Shown here: one piece after another, positions 53,197-63,343 of the stretch
Layout of the letters: each line of letters begins with the position of its first letter
Position numbering within the stretch: the stretch's first letter is position 1
From: DAITBA01 sp036824005
GTDB lineage: Bacteria > Pseudomonadota > Gammaproteobacteria > Burkholderiales > Rhodocyclaceae
DNA: 64,000 nucleotides
Direction of reading: 5' to 3'
NCBI GenBank assembly: GCA_036824005.1
Contig: DAITBA010000001.1
Coordinates: 434,001 to 498,000 of the forward strand
Notes under the pieces: generated by a model
Told to the model about the DNA's origin: nothing
Seen by the model: only the letters and a program-made list of their open reading frames with translations
Database searches by the model: none
Position numbers and translations under genes: made by a program

Positions 53197-55086
53197 TTAG
53201 GGATGGTCCCGCCGCAGCTCGAATACAATCTGCTGTAGCGCTTCCGGCGTTACGTTGGCTGGCGCCACGGCCGGCGCCACGGCGAGTTTGATCTTGCTGA
53301 ATAGACCGCGGCGAAAGGGCTTGGTCATGGCTGCACCGCCCTTGCGCGAAAAGTAACTGCCCCACAGCCCGCGCAGGGCCATTGGCACCACCGGCACCGG
53401 CGTTCGCTCGACGATGCGCTTGATGCCGCCGCGGAAGGCATTGATCTCACCTGTGTCGGTGATGCGTCCCTCGGGAAAAATGCCGACCAGATCTCCCGCC
53501 GCGAGTGCCGCTGCGACCTCGTCGTAGGCACGCTCGAGCAGTTGCGGGTTCTCCTTCGCTGAGGCGATCGGAATGGCACGTCCTTCGCGTAAAACGAAGT
53601 TCAGGATCGGCAGCTTGAAGATGTTGTGATCCATGACGAAACGTATCGGCCGCCGGCATGCCGCCATTATGACAAGCGCGTCGACGAAGCTGACGTGATT
53701 GCACACGATCACCGCCGGTCCCTGCTCAGGCACGTGATCCAGTCCCTCCTTCTCCAGCCGGTAGATCGAGTGGATCAGCAGCCAGACGATGAAGCGCAGG
53801 AGAAACTCGGGCACCAGGGTGTAGATGTACATCGCCACTGCGGCGTTGAATAGCGCCGTCACCAGGAACAACTGCGGGATGGTCAGGCCGGCCTTGAGCA
53901 GGCCAATGGCGACCGCCGCCGCCAAGACCATGAACAATGCATTAAGGATGTTGTTGCCGGCGATGATGCGCGAACGGTGCGCTTCCTCGGAGCGGGTCTG
54001 CACGAGCGCGTACAGCGGCACGATGTACAAACCGCCGAACACGCCGATGGCGAGCAGGTCGAGAAGCACGCGCAGGCTACCGGGCTGGGCGAGGAAGGCA
54101 AGCGCGCTCGCGTGCTCAGCCGGGGCGCGCAGCGGGCTGGCGAAGAACAGATCGGCAGCGAACAGCGTCAGACCGATCGAGCCGAACGGTACCAGCCCGA
54201 TCTCTACCTTGTGGCCGGATAGTCGCTCGCACAGCAGCGATCCGATGCCCACGCCGACCGAAAACACCGTCAGCAGTAGCGTCACCACCTGCTCGCTGCC
54301 GCCCAGCACGTCGCGCGCGTACGCCGGGAACTGGGACAAAAAAAGCGCGCCGTAGAACCAGAACCAGGAAATGCCGAGGATCGAAAGAAACACCGTCCGG
54401 TTGCCACGCGTGAACTGCAGGTTGCGCCAGGTCTCTGCCAGCGGGTTCCAGTTGATGGCGAGCGTTGGCGCCGGCGCCGGGGCTAGGGGAATGAGCCGGC
54501 TGGCGGCATACCCGGCGAGGGCGACCACGAGCACCACGGCCGATACCCACATGGGCCCGGATTCGGGAACGCCGATCAGCACGCCGCCGAGGATCGTTCC
54601 GACGAGGATCGCGACGAAGGTACCGCTCTCGACCAGCGCGTTGCCGCCGACCAGTTCCTCCTCCTTCAGGTGCTGGGGCAGGATGGCGTACTTCACCGGA
54701 CCGAAAAGGGTCGAGTGCGTGCCCATGAGAAACAGCGCCGCGAGCAGCGCATCGAGACTATGGCGGGCAAAGCCCCATGCCGCGAGGATCATGATGGCGA
54801 CCTCGAAAAGCTTTATCGCGCGGATTAGTGCGGTCTTTTCGTACTTGTCGGCGATCTGACCCGCAGTGGCAGAGAAGAGAAAGAAGGGCAGGATGAACAA
54901 TCCGGCGCACAGGTTGACCAGCGTCGCGGCATCGAACGACGACCAGCGCGCGGCCCGGAACGTGATCAGGATGATCAGCGCATTCTTGAAAACATTGTCG
55001 TTGAGGGCACCGAGAAACTGCGTGACGAAGAACGGCAGGAAACGGCGCGCGGCCAGCAGGCCGAATTGACCGGACGGCTGACTCAT
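53197..55086 (-). CDS. MFS transporter fused to PlsC-type acyltransferase (LplT-Aas like)
   Basis: This encodes 629 residues. Residues 1-420 form an MFS transporter with about 12 membrane segments (RRFLPFFVTQFLGALNDNVFKNAL and ADKYEKTALIRAIK near the start). Residues 435-629 are a glycerophosphate-type acyltransferase with the catalytic NHVSFVDAL (NHxxxxD) near 462 and FPEGRITDTG near 530. This corresponds to lysophospholipid transport and reacylation (LplT plus Aas acyltransferase half); the acyl-ACP synthetase third domain is missing. The ATG at 55086 starts the conserved part. It is the first gene of the DUF2339/DUF3999 operon. Confidence 0.87.
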   Translation of the reverse strand: MSQPSGQFGLLAARRFLPFFVTQFLGALNDNVFKNALIILITFRAARWSSFDAATLVNLCAGLFILPFFLFSATAGQIADKYEKTALIRAIKLFEVAIMILAAWGFARHSLDALLAALFLMGTHSTLFGPVKYAILPQHLKEEELVGGNALVESGTFVAILVGTILGGVLIGVPESGPMWVSAVVLVVALAGYAASRLIPLAPAPAPTLAINWNPLAETWRNLQFTRGNRTVFLSILGISWFWFYGALFLSQFPAYARDVLGGSEQVVTLLLTVFSVGVGIGSLLCERLSGHKVEIGLVPFGSIGLTLFAADLFFASPLRAPAEHASALAFLAQPGSLRVLLDLLAIGVFGGLYIVPLYALVQTRSEEAHRSRIIAGNNILNALFMVLAAAVAIGLLKAGLTIPQLFLVTALFNAAVAMYIYTLVPEFLLRFIVWLLIHSIYRLEKEGLDHVPEQGPAVIVCNHVSFVDALVIMAACRRPIRFVMDHNIFKLPILNFVLREGRAIPIASAKENPQLLERAYDEVAAALAAGDLVGIFPEGRITDTGEINAFRGGIKRIVERTPVPVVPMALRGLWGSYFSRKGGAAMTKPFRRGLFSKIKLAVAPAVAPANVTPEALQQIVFELRRDHP

Positions 55087-55237
55087 TCGGCATTTCTCGC
55101 GGGCGCGTGGCGCGGCGCCATGGTGGTTCGCCATGCCAGGGGTATTGTGCGTCCGTCGCCGCGGGGGCCGGCGGACTGTTGCGGAGCAGCAAAAAGCGGC
55201 GCGATCATTTCGACCTCAGCATCGGTACGCGAGGAAG

Positions 55238-55549
55238 TCAGGCCTGGGCATCGAGATAGTCCAAAACACTGCTCAGGCATTCGCGCAAGGAGTCCTTGTC
55301 AACCCAGAAGTAGACCTCCTTGCCCTCTTTGGCGCTTTTCAGCACGCCCGCTTCGCGCAGCGTCTTCAAGTGGTGTGAAACGGCTGACCGGCTGAGGGTC
55401 GATACCTCGGCTATCTGGCCAACGTTGAGGCGCTCTCCGGGTTCGAAGGTTAGGAGAATGCGCTGGCGATGCTCGTCACCGAGGGCGGTAAACACGCGCG
55501 AGGTGCGCCGCCAGGCTGCGGGTATGGTGCGGGAATAGTCTTTTTTCAT
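55238..55549 (-). CDS. ArsR-family winged-helix repressor
   Basis: The product has 103 residues. The winged helix is clear: VFTALGDEHRQRILLTF, then LNVGQIAEVSTLSRSAVSHHLKTLREAGVLKSAKEGKEVYFWVD. No ArsR metal motif (CVC) is seen, so it belongs to the metal-independent SdpR-like group. I start it at the ATG at 55549; a TTG at 55585 would add 12 residues. A perfect 10-bp inverted repeat (55548-55575) overlaps this start and is the probable autoregulatory operator. It is divergent from the atp operon. Confidence 0.85.
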   Translation of the reverse strand: MKKDYSRTIPAAWRRTSRVFTALGDEHRQRILLTFEPGERLNVGQIAEVSTLSRSAVSHHLKTLREAGVLKSAKEGKEVYFWVDKDSLRECLSSVLDYLDAQA

Positions 55550-55575
55550 GTCGATATGTTTACGTATATCGACAT
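55548..55575. promoter_or_regulatory. Operator-like inverted repeat at the arsR-type gene start
   Basis: ATGTCGATAT (55548-55557) and ATATCGACAT (55566-55575) are perfect inverted arms with an 8-base spacer. ArsR-family dimers bind such dyads. It overlaps the chosen start codon, so binding would block expression of the repressor gene itself. Confidence 0.65.
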
Positions 55576-55628
55576 AACTAATCAATACAACCTAAGGATG
55601 GGGTGAGTCGATCAGAGGCGGTTTTCCG

Positions 55629-55652
55629 CACTGCAACATCTTTGTTGCAGTG
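55629..55652. promoter_or_regulatory. Perfect 10-bp dyad overlapping the atp promoter -35
   Basis: CACTGCAACA (55629-55638) and TGTTGCAGTG (55643-55652) are separated by TCTT. The right arm contains the -35 element TTGCAG of the atp promoter. It has no T tract in either direction that would make it a terminator, so an operator is the likelier reading. Confidence 0.6.
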
Positions 55653-55673
55653 AGGCATAGTTCTCGTTATACT
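55645..55673 (+). promoter_or_regulatory. sigma-70-type promoter of the atp operon
   Basis: TTGCAG (55645-55650) and TATACT (55668-55673) are separated by 17 bases, both close to consensus. The predicted start lies about 48 bases before atpI. Confidence 0.68.
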
Positions 55674-55727
55674 TGAAAAGTTTGCTTTTATCGGCAACCG
55701 AATCGGGCGCCGCCCTGAGAGGCCACG

Positions 55728-56087
55728 TTGCTCCAGAGCAAGTCCATTCGAACGGTAATACGTTGGCAGGTCTATGCCATCGCCGCTATCGCGACTGCCG
55801 CGGCGGCACTGGGAGGGTGGCACGGAGCGCTGTCTGCCTTATTGGGAGGCCTCGTCAACGTTGCGGCGACCTTGGTTTTCGCGCTGGTGGTTGGAATCAG
55901 CAGGTCCGACAGCCCCACCCTGACGCTGATGACCATGGTTCGGGCCGAGGCAAGCAAGATCGCGCTTATCGTGCTCCAGTTGTGGTTGACGCTGACAATG
56001 TACAAGGACATTGTGCCGGCAGCTTTTTTCGCTGCGTTTGTGGTCACGGTGATCCTGTCCAGTATGGCGTTTTTTGTTCGGGATTGA
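55728..56087 (+). CDS. atpI: ATP synthase protein I
   Basis: This encodes 119 residues with four hydrophobic segments. AtpI is a poorly conserved assembly factor for the c-ring. The pattern of two helical hairpins with GGWHGALSALLGGLVNVAATLVFALVV and the final ILSSMAFFVRD matches the family. The start is TTG at 55728 with a GAGAGG ribosome site upstream. It is the first gene of the atp operon. Confidence 0.85.
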   Translation: MLQSKSIRTVIRWQVYAIAAIATAAAALGGWHGALSALLGGLVNVAATLVFALVVGISRSDSPTLTLMTMVRAEASKIALIVLQLWLTLTMYKDIVPAAFFAAFVVTVILSSMAFFVRD

Positions 56088-56106
56088 CTTGCCGCAGGAC
56101 TCCGCA

Positions 56107-56913
56107 ATGGCCGCAGGAACTGAACTGACTCCCACCTCCTATATCAACCACCATCTTTCATTCCTGGCGAAGCCGATCGGCGATGGCGATTTCTGGACGC
56201 TGCATGTCGATACTCTGGTCACCTCGGTCGTGCTGGGCGTGCTGGTGTTCGGCTTCATGTGGCTGGTGGTGCGCAAGGCGACCTCCGGCGTGCCCTCGAA
56301 GACGCAGGCCTTCGTCGAGCTCGCTGTCGAGTTTATCGACGATCAGGTAAAGGGGGTGTTTCACGGCGACCGCAGCTTCGTAGCGCCGCTTGCGCTAACC
56401 GTGTTCGTCTGGGTGCTGTTCATGAATGCCATGGACTTCCTGCCTGTCGACATCATGGCGTGGATCTTCGAGAACGTCTTCCATCTGCACAACTGGCGAC
56501 CGGTGCCCACGGCAGACGTCAATACCACCTTCGCCCTGGCACTGTCCGTCTGGGCGCTGATGATTTTCTACAGCGTCAAGGTCAAGGGATTTGGCGGCTG
56601 GATGCACGAGCTGTTCTGCTCGCCCTTCGGCGGCAACCCGCTGCTGTGGCCGGCCAATTTCCTCTTCAACCTCATCGAATACGTGTCCAAGCCGCTGTCC
56701 CATTCCCTGCGTTTGTACGGCAACATGTATGCGGGCGAGATCATCTTCCTGCTGCTCGGCCTGTGGGCCGCCACCGGCGTCAGCGGCACGTTCTTTAGTG
56801 CCCTGCTGGGCGCCGGCTGGGCGATCTTCCACATACTGATCGTTGTTCTGCAGGCGTTCATTTTCATGATGCTGACGGTCGTCTATCTGTCGATGGCGCA
56901 TGAAAGCCACTGA
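56107..56913 (+). CDS. atpB: ATP synthase F0 subunit a
   Basis: The product has 268 residues with five to six membrane helices. The essential arginine lies in KPLSHSLRLYGNMYAGEII, where protons pass between the half-channels and the c-ring. VFVWVLFMNAMDFLPVDI is also typical. The ATG at 56107 with a CAGGA site upstream gives the family start; an upstream in-frame start overlaps atpI. Confidence 0.95.
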   Translation: MAAGTELTPTSYINHHLSFLAKPIGDGDFWTLHVDTLVTSVVLGVLVFGFMWLVVRKATSGVPSKTQAFVELAVEFIDDQVKGVFHGDRSFVAPLALTVFVWVLFMNAMDFLPVDIMAWIFENVFHLHNWRPVPTADVNTTFALALSVWALMIFYSVKVKGFGGWMHELFCSPFGGNPLLWPANFLFNLIEYVSKPLSHSLRLYGNMYAGEIIFLLLGLWAATGVSGTFFSALLGAGWAIFHILIVVLQAFIFMMLTVVYLSMAHESH

Positions 56914-56964
56914 TTCACCCCTTCGAAAGTCTCATTAATTTGTCGCGATAGAAAGGAAAGCAAA

Positions 56965-57240
56965 ATGGAAAAGCTCCAGTTCTTGGCGATGATCCAGGCC
57001 TACACCGGCGTCGGCATCGGTCTCATCATCGGTCTCGGTGCCGCCGGCGCCTGTATCGGTGTGGGCATCATGGCGAGCCGCTTCCTCGAGGGTGCCGCAC
57101 GCCAGCCCGAGATGATGCCCACTCTGCAGGCCAAGGTCTTCCTGCTTCTCGGTCTGATTGACGCCTCGTTCATTATCGGTGTTGGTCTTGCCATGCTGTT
57201 CGCCTTCGGCAATCCGCTGCTCGCCGTCATCCCGAAGTGA
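56965..57240 (+). CDS. atpE: ATP synthase F0 subunit c
   Basis: This encodes 91 residues as a helical hairpin. The polar loop is ARQPEMMP and the proton-carrying carboxylate is Asp66 in LGLIDASFIIGVG. An aspartate here, without the sodium-binding set, points to a proton-driven enzyme. The ribosome site AAAGGAAAG precedes the ATG, suiting the high copy number of this subunit. Confidence 0.97.
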   Translation: MEKLQFLAMIQAYTGVGIGLIIGLGAAGACIGVGIMASRFLEGAARQPEMMPTLQAKVFLLLGLIDASFIIGVGLAMLFAFGNPLLAVIPK

Positions 57241-57281
57241 GACTCTAGCCTGCCGCCAACCGATACCCGACCGAGGGTGCT

Positions 57282-57752
57282 ATGAATATCAACCTGACTC
57301 TGATTGCGCAGGCGGTCGCTTTCGCAATCTTCATCTGGTTCACGGCCAAGTTCGTGTGGCCATACCTGCGCACCGCTGTCGACGAGCGTCAGAAGCGTAT
57401 CGAAGAAGGTCTCGCTCATGCCGAGCGCGCCAAGCATGACCTGGAGCTTGCCGGCAAACGTTCCGCAGAGACCATTCGCGAGGCGAAGGATCGATCCGCA
57501 GACATCGTTGCCCAGGCAGAGAAGCGCGCCCAGCAGATCATCGATGAAGCCAAGGAGGCCGCCAAGGTCGAGGGTGCCCGTATCCTGGCGGGTGCCAAGT
57601 CCGAGATCGATCAGGAGGCCATGCGCGTCAAAGAGCAATTGCGCGAGCGCGTAGCCGATCTGGTCGTTGCCGGCGCAGCAAAGATCCTGCGCCGCGAGGT
57701 GGATGCCAAGGCGCACGCCGAGCTGCTGACCCAGTTGCAGCGCGAACTTTGA
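57282..57752 (+). CDS. atpF: ATP synthase F0 subunit b
   Basis: The product has 156 residues. One N-terminal membrane helix (LTLIAQAVAFAIFIWFTAKFVWPYL) is followed by a long charged helix with the heptad-like right-handed coiled coil typical of the peripheral stalk (ADIVAQAEKRAQQIIDEAK). The length equals that of E. coli AtpF. It lies in the standard position between atpE and atpH. Confidence 0.97.
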   Translation: MNINLTLIAQAVAFAIFIWFTAKFVWPYLRTAVDERQKRIEEGLAHAERAKHDLELAGKRSAETIREAKDRSADIVAQAEKRAQQIIDEAKEAAKVEGARILAGAKSEIDQEAMRVKEQLRERVADLVVAGAAKILRREVDAKAHAELLTQLQREL

Positions 57753-57764
57753 GCGAGCCCTGCC

Positions 57765-58298
57765 ATGGCTGAAGCCACTACCATCGCCCGGCCCTACGCA
57801 GAAGCGGTGTTCCGTCTCGCCGACGAGAAGAATGCTCTCGCGGCATGGTCCTCGACACTGGAGGACTTGGCCCGGGTCGCGACCAACCCCGAAATGAAGG
57901 CCTGTATCGGCAACCCGCGCATCGCCCGCAGTCACGTTGTCGATTGGTTTCTGTCCTTGTGCAAAGGCGTCACCGACGAGGGCAAGAACTTTGTGCGTCT
58001 GCTTGCCGACAACAATCGCTTGGAGGTCCTGCCCGAAATCCGGGAGCACTTCGAGAGCCTGCGCCACGAGCGCGAAGGCGTTCTGGAAGCGCAGATCCAA
58101 AGTGCCTTCCCCCTCGACGAGGCACAGAGGTCGCGCCTGGTGAAGGACCTGGAAACGAAGTTCAAGCGCCGCATCACCGCCACGGTCACCACCGATCCGG
58201 AGCTGATCGGCGGAGTCAAGATCGTAATCGGCGACAAGGTCATCGACGCTTCCGTTCGCGCCAAGCTCGCCGCGATGCGCAGCGCGCTCCGCAGCTAG
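57765..58298 (+). CDS. atpH: ATP synthase F1 subunit delta
   Basis: This encodes 177 residues. The start TTIARPYAEAVFRLADEKN and the end DPELIGGVKIVIGDKVIDASVRAKLAAMRSAL are diagnostic of the delta/OSCP family. It joins the peripheral stalk to F1. It is 12 bases after atpF. Confidence 0.97.
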   Translation: MAEATTIARPYAEAVFRLADEKNALAAWSSTLEDLARVATNPEMKACIGNPRIARSHVVDWFLSLCKGVTDEGKNFVRLLADNNRLEVLPEIREHFESLRHEREGVLEAQIQSAFPLDEAQRSRLVKDLETKFKRRITATVTTDPELIGGVKIVIGDKVIDASVRAKLAAMRSALRS

Positions 58299-58337
58299 GC
58301 CGGCGACCACGGGCCCAGGACGTATTAGGAGATATCC

Positions 58338-59876
<1,539 letters not shown>

Positions 59877-59898
59877 GCGCAAACGACGGAGCTGAAAA

Positions 59899-60765
59899 AT
59901 GGCAGGCGGTAAGGAAATCCGCACCAAGATCAAGAGCGTGCAAAACACGCGCAAGATCACCAAGGCCATGGAGATGGTGGCAGCCTCGAAGATGCGCAAG
60001 GCGCAGGAGCGCATGAAGGCGGCTCGTCCCTACGGCGAAAAAATCCGTCGCATCACGGGGCACCTGTCCCAGGCGAACGCCGAGTACAAGCATCCCTTTT
60101 TGGCCAAGAAAGACCAACTTTCCCGCGTCGGCCTGATCGTCATCACCACCGACAAGGGATTGTGCGGCGGGCTGAACACCAACGTGTTGCGCATCGCATT
60201 GAACCGCATGCGCGAGTGGGAGAAAGACGGCGTCAGCGACATTCGCGTGACTTGCATCGGCAATAAGGGACTGGGTTTCATGCAGCGACTCGGTGCCAAG
60301 GTCATCTCCCATGTTGTTGCCTTGGGTGACACGCCGCACATGGAGAAGTTGATTGGCCCGGTAAAGGTGATGCTCGACGCCTTCCAGGCCGGCGAACTCG
60401 ATGCCGTGTTCATTGCCTACACCCGCTTCATTAACACCATGAAGCAGGAGCCAGTCATGGAGCAGCTGCTGCCCCTGACGGGCGAGAAGCTCGACCGCAC
60501 CACATCGTCCTGGGACTATCTCTACGAGCCAGATCCCCGGCTGGTGATCGACGAGTTGCTCGTGCGCTACGTCGAGGCGCTGGTGTACCAATCCGTGGCG
60601 GAGAACATGGCCTCGGAGCAGAGCGCGCGTATGGTTGCCATGAAGGCGGCCTCGGAAAATGCGGCCAATGTGATCGACGAGCTGACGCTCGCCTACAACA
60701 AGGCGCGCCAGGCGGGAATTACCAAGGAACTGGCCGAAATTGTCGGCGGCGCGGCAGCGGTTTAA
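59899..60765 (+). CDS. atpG: ATP synthase F1 subunit gamma
   Basis: This encodes 288 residues. The start AGGKEIRTKIKSVQNTRKITKAMEMVAASKMRKAQ and the C-terminal AMKAASENAANVIDELTLAYNKARQAGITKELAEIVGGAAA are the conserved coiled-coil ends of the rotor shaft. The middle Rossmann-like domain (TDKGLCGGLNTNV) is intact. Confidence 0.98.
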   Translation: MAGGKEIRTKIKSVQNTRKITKAMEMVAASKMRKAQERMKAARPYGEKIRRITGHLSQANAEYKHPFLAKKDQLSRVGLIVITTDKGLCGGLNTNVLRIALNRMREWEKDGVSDIRVTCIGNKGLGFMQRLGAKVISHVVALGDTPHMEKLIGPVKVMLDAFQAGELDAVFIAYTRFINTMKQEPVMEQLLPLTGEKLDRTTSSWDYLYEPDPRLVIDELLVRYVEALVYQSVAENMASEQSARMVAMKAASENAANVIDELTLAYNKARQAGITKELAEIVGGAAAV

Positions 60766-60792
60766 CGGATTTTTCGATTCGGGGATACAACC

Positions 60793-62172
60793 ATGAGTCA
60801 AGGTGTAATCGTACAGTGCATCGGTGCGGTGGTGGACGTGCAGTTCAAGCGCGAAGAGATGCCCAAGGTGCTCGACGCGCTAGTCATGGACGAAATCGGC
60901 CTGACGCTGGAGGTGCAGCAGCAATTGGGCGACGGCGTGGTGCGCACCATTGCCCTGGGTTCCTCCGACGGCCTGCGCCGCGGAATGACCATCAAGAACA
61001 CCGGTGCGCCGATCTCGGTACCCGTTGGTCCTGAGACCCTCGGTCGCATCATGGACGTACTTGGCCGTCCTATTGACGAGGCCGGTCCCGTTGGCGAGAA
61101 GAAGCGCCTGAGCATTCACCGCAAGGCGCCGACCTTCGAGGAACTGCGCCCGACCACCGAGTTGCTCGAAACGGGCATCAAGGTGATCGACCTGATCTGT
61201 CCGTTCGCCAAGGGCGGCAAGATCGGCCTGTTCGGCGGCGCCGGCGTGGGCAAGACGGTGAACATGATGGAGCTGATCAACAACATTGCCAAGGCACACT
61301 CGGGTCTGTCGGTGTTTGCCGGTGTCGGCGAGCGTACCCGCGAGGGCAACGACTTCTACCACGAGATGAAAGACTCGAACGTGCTGGACAAGGTGGCGAT
61401 GGTGTACGGTCAGATGAATGAGCCGCCCGGCAACCGCCTACGCGTGGGTCTCACCGGTCTGACGATCGCCGAGTCCTTCCGCGACGAGGGGCGCGACGTG
61501 CTGCTGTTTATCGACAACATCTACCGCTACACATTGGCCGGCACGGAGTGCTCGGCGCTGCTCGGTCGTATGCCTTCGGCCGTGGGCTACCAGCCGACGC
61601 TGGCCGAGGAGATGGGCCGCCTTCAGGAGCGCATCACGTCGACCAAGGTCGGATCGATTACCTCGATCCAGGCGGTATACGTACCCGCCGACGACCTGAC
61701 CGACCCGTCGCCGGCGACCACCTTCGGCCACTTGGACGCAACCGTCGTGTTGTCCCGCGACATTGCCTCGCTCGGCATTTACCCGGCGGTGGATCCGCTC
61801 GATTCCACTTCGCGCCAGCTCGATCCCCTCGTCGTCGGCGAGGATCACTACACGACCGCGCGCCAGGTGCAAGCGACGCTGCAGCGCTACAAGGAGCTGC
61901 GCGACATCATCGCCATTCTCGGCATGGACGAGCTCTCGCCCGAGGACAAGCTGGTCGTCGCCCGGGCGCGCAAGATCCAGCGTTTCCTGTCTCAGCCGTT
62001 CTCGGTGGCCGAAAACTTCACCGGCCAGAAGGGCAAATACGTAGCGCTCAAGGAAACCATAAAGGGCTTCAAGGGCATCGTCGCCGGCGAATACGACCAC
62101 CTGCCCGAGCAGGCGTTCTACATGGTCGGCGGCATCGAAGAGGTGGTCGAGAAGGCGAAGACCCTCCAATAA
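60793..62172 (+). CDS. atpD: ATP synthase F1 subunit beta
   Basis: The product has 459 residues. It has Walker A GLFGGAGVGKTVNMMELI near residue 150, GVGERTREGNDFYHEM with the catalytic Glu region, Walker B DVLLFIDNIYRYTLAG and the DELSPEDKL (DELSEED) segment. It forms the catalytic sites. IYRY replaces the more usual IFRF in the Walker B region, a conservative change. Confidence 0.98.
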   Translation: MSQGVIVQCIGAVVDVQFKREEMPKVLDALVMDEIGLTLEVQQQLGDGVVRTIALGSSDGLRRGMTIKNTGAPISVPVGPETLGRIMDVLGRPIDEAGPVGEKKRLSIHRKAPTFEELRPTTELLETGIKVIDLICPFAKGGKIGLFGGAGVGKTVNMMELINNIAKAHSGLSVFAGVGERTREGNDFYHEMKDSNVLDKVAMVYGQMNEPPGNRLRVGLTGLTIAESFRDEGRDVLLFIDNIYRYTLAGTECSALLGRMPSAVGYQPTLAEEMGRLQERITSTKVGSITSIQAVYVPADDLTDPSPATTFGHLDATVVLSRDIASLGIYPAVDPLDSTSRQLDPLVVGEDHYTTARQVQATLQRYKELRDIIAILGMDELSPEDKLVVARARKIQRFLSQPFSVAENFTGQKGKYVALKETIKGFKGIVAGEYDHLPEQAFYMVGGIEEVVEKAKTLQ

Positions 62173-62244
62173 CGCGCGCAGCCCCGCGCCGGGGCACGGC
62201 TCGATGCCGCCGCCTCGCGCCGGAACGGACACTCAGGAGAGCCT

Positions 62245-62670
62245 ATGGCAATGACAGTGCATGTGGATGTGGTAAGCGCGGAAGAGTCGATCTATTCCGG
62301 GCTGGCGGAGTTCGTCGTCCTGCCGGGCGAGGTAGGCGAGCTGGGCATTCTGCCGGGCCACACACCGCTGATGACGCGCATCAAGCCCGGCGCCGTGCGC
62401 CTCAAAGTGCCCGGCCAGGCGGAGGAGGAGTTGATCTTCGTTGCCGGCGGCATGCTCGAGGTCCAGCCCAACATGGTGACCGTGCTCGCCGACACGGCGA
62501 TCCGCGGCAAGGACCTGGACGAAGCCAAGGCAATGGAAGCGAAGAAGAAGGCGGAAGAGGCGATGGCCTCGCGCAGCTCCGAGCTTGAATACGCCAAGGC
62601 GCAAGCCGAGCTTGCTGAAGCGATTGCCCAGCTGGCGGCTATCCAGAAGCTGCGCAAGCGCGCACATTGA
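62245..62670 (+). CDS. atpC: ATP synthase F1 subunit epsilon
   Basis: This encodes 141 residues. The N-terminal beta sandwich shows MTVHVDVVSAEESIYSGLAEFVVLPGEVGELGILPGHTPLMT and the C-terminal helical hairpin is alanine-rich. It links the rotor and inhibits ATP hydrolysis. A GGAG ribosome site precedes the ATG at 62245. It is the last gene of the atp operon, followed by a strong terminator. Confidence 0.97.
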   Translation: MAMTVHVDVVSAEESIYSGLAEFVVLPGEVGELGILPGHTPLMTRIKPGAVRLKVPGQAEEELIFVAGGMLEVQPNMVTVLADTAIRGKDLDEAKAMEAKKKAEEAMASRSSELEYAKAQAELAEAIAQLAAIQKLRKRAH

Positions 62671-62696
62671 CCCGCCCGGCGCGCCCAGCGCGAAGC

Positions 62697-62727
62697 AAAA
62701 AAACGGCAGCCTCGGCTGCCGTTTTTC
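62697..62727. terminator. Bidirectional Rho-independent terminator after atpC
   Basis: The stem ACGGCAGCC (62703-62711) and GGCTGCCGT (62714-62722) is flanked by an A run (62697-62703) and a T run (62722-62726). It can stop both the atp operon and the convergent haem-protein gene. Confidence 0.9.
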
Positions 62728-62754
62728 TTGCCGCCGCTTGACTGGCCTGAATCG

Positions 62755-63324
62755 CTACTGGGGCCGCCTCAGCGTCAGTGCGCCGCGGATTTCGGCCAAG
62801 CCGTAGCCGACCGCCTTGTCATCGGGGTAGAGCTCCTTGAGCTTAGCCTGTACGGCGGGGGAGAGCCGATCCGGCGTGCCGTGGCAATTCAGGCAGAGAT
62901 CCTGAGTCGGCAGCGCCTTCATGTAGCGATAGACCGACGTATTTCCCTCGGCCACCAGTTCGCCTTTCTCCAGCGCAGTCGGCTTCTCCCCGGCGGCCAG
63001 GCGTCGATCGAATTCCTCGAGAACCGCGCGCTCCCAAGCATCCGGCACCGCTTTTGCATTGCGGTTCCTGAGACTGACGCGACGGACGTTCCAGCCGGAC
63101 TTCTCGGACGCCTCCTTGGCCATCTGCGGCGCCTTGTCCCGGCACACGGCTATGGCGCCTTCGGGCCCACCTTTCTTGATTTCCTCGTCAAGGACGTTCA
63201 GCAATTTGGGGGGTACGGCCCCCGCCACCTGCCTGGCTTCGTCCAACAGCCTGGCCTCATCGGCCGCCGCCGCCGCGCTACACGTTGCCGTCGTCGCCAG
63301 TGCTATCAGCATCGTTCTCAGCAT
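62755..63324 (-). CDS. Periplasmic c-type haem protein, DUF3365 (Tll0287-like)
   Basis: The product has 189 residues. A signal peptide covers about residues 1-21. The domain contains AIAVCRDKAPQMA and RRVSLRNRNAKAVPDAWE, typical of DUF3365, and one haem-attachment motif CLNCH at residues 144-148, followed by the ADIRGALT-like end (LAEIRGALTLRRP). Such proteins are thought to be redox or gas sensors or electron carriers. It lies 19 bases after the UbiJ-like gene and probably shares its transcript. Confidence 0.85.
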   Translation of the reverse strand: MLRTMLIALATTATCSAAAAADEARLLDEARQVAGAVPPKLLNVLDEEIKKGGPEGAIAVCRDKAPQMAKEASEKSGWNVRRVSLRNRNAKAVPDAWERAVLEEFDRRLAAGEKPTALEKGELVAEGNTSVYRYMKALPTQDLCLNCHGTPDRLSPAVQAKLKELYPDDKAVGYGLAEIRGALTLRRPQ

Positions 63325-63343
63325 CGTCTACTCCCTGGTGATC

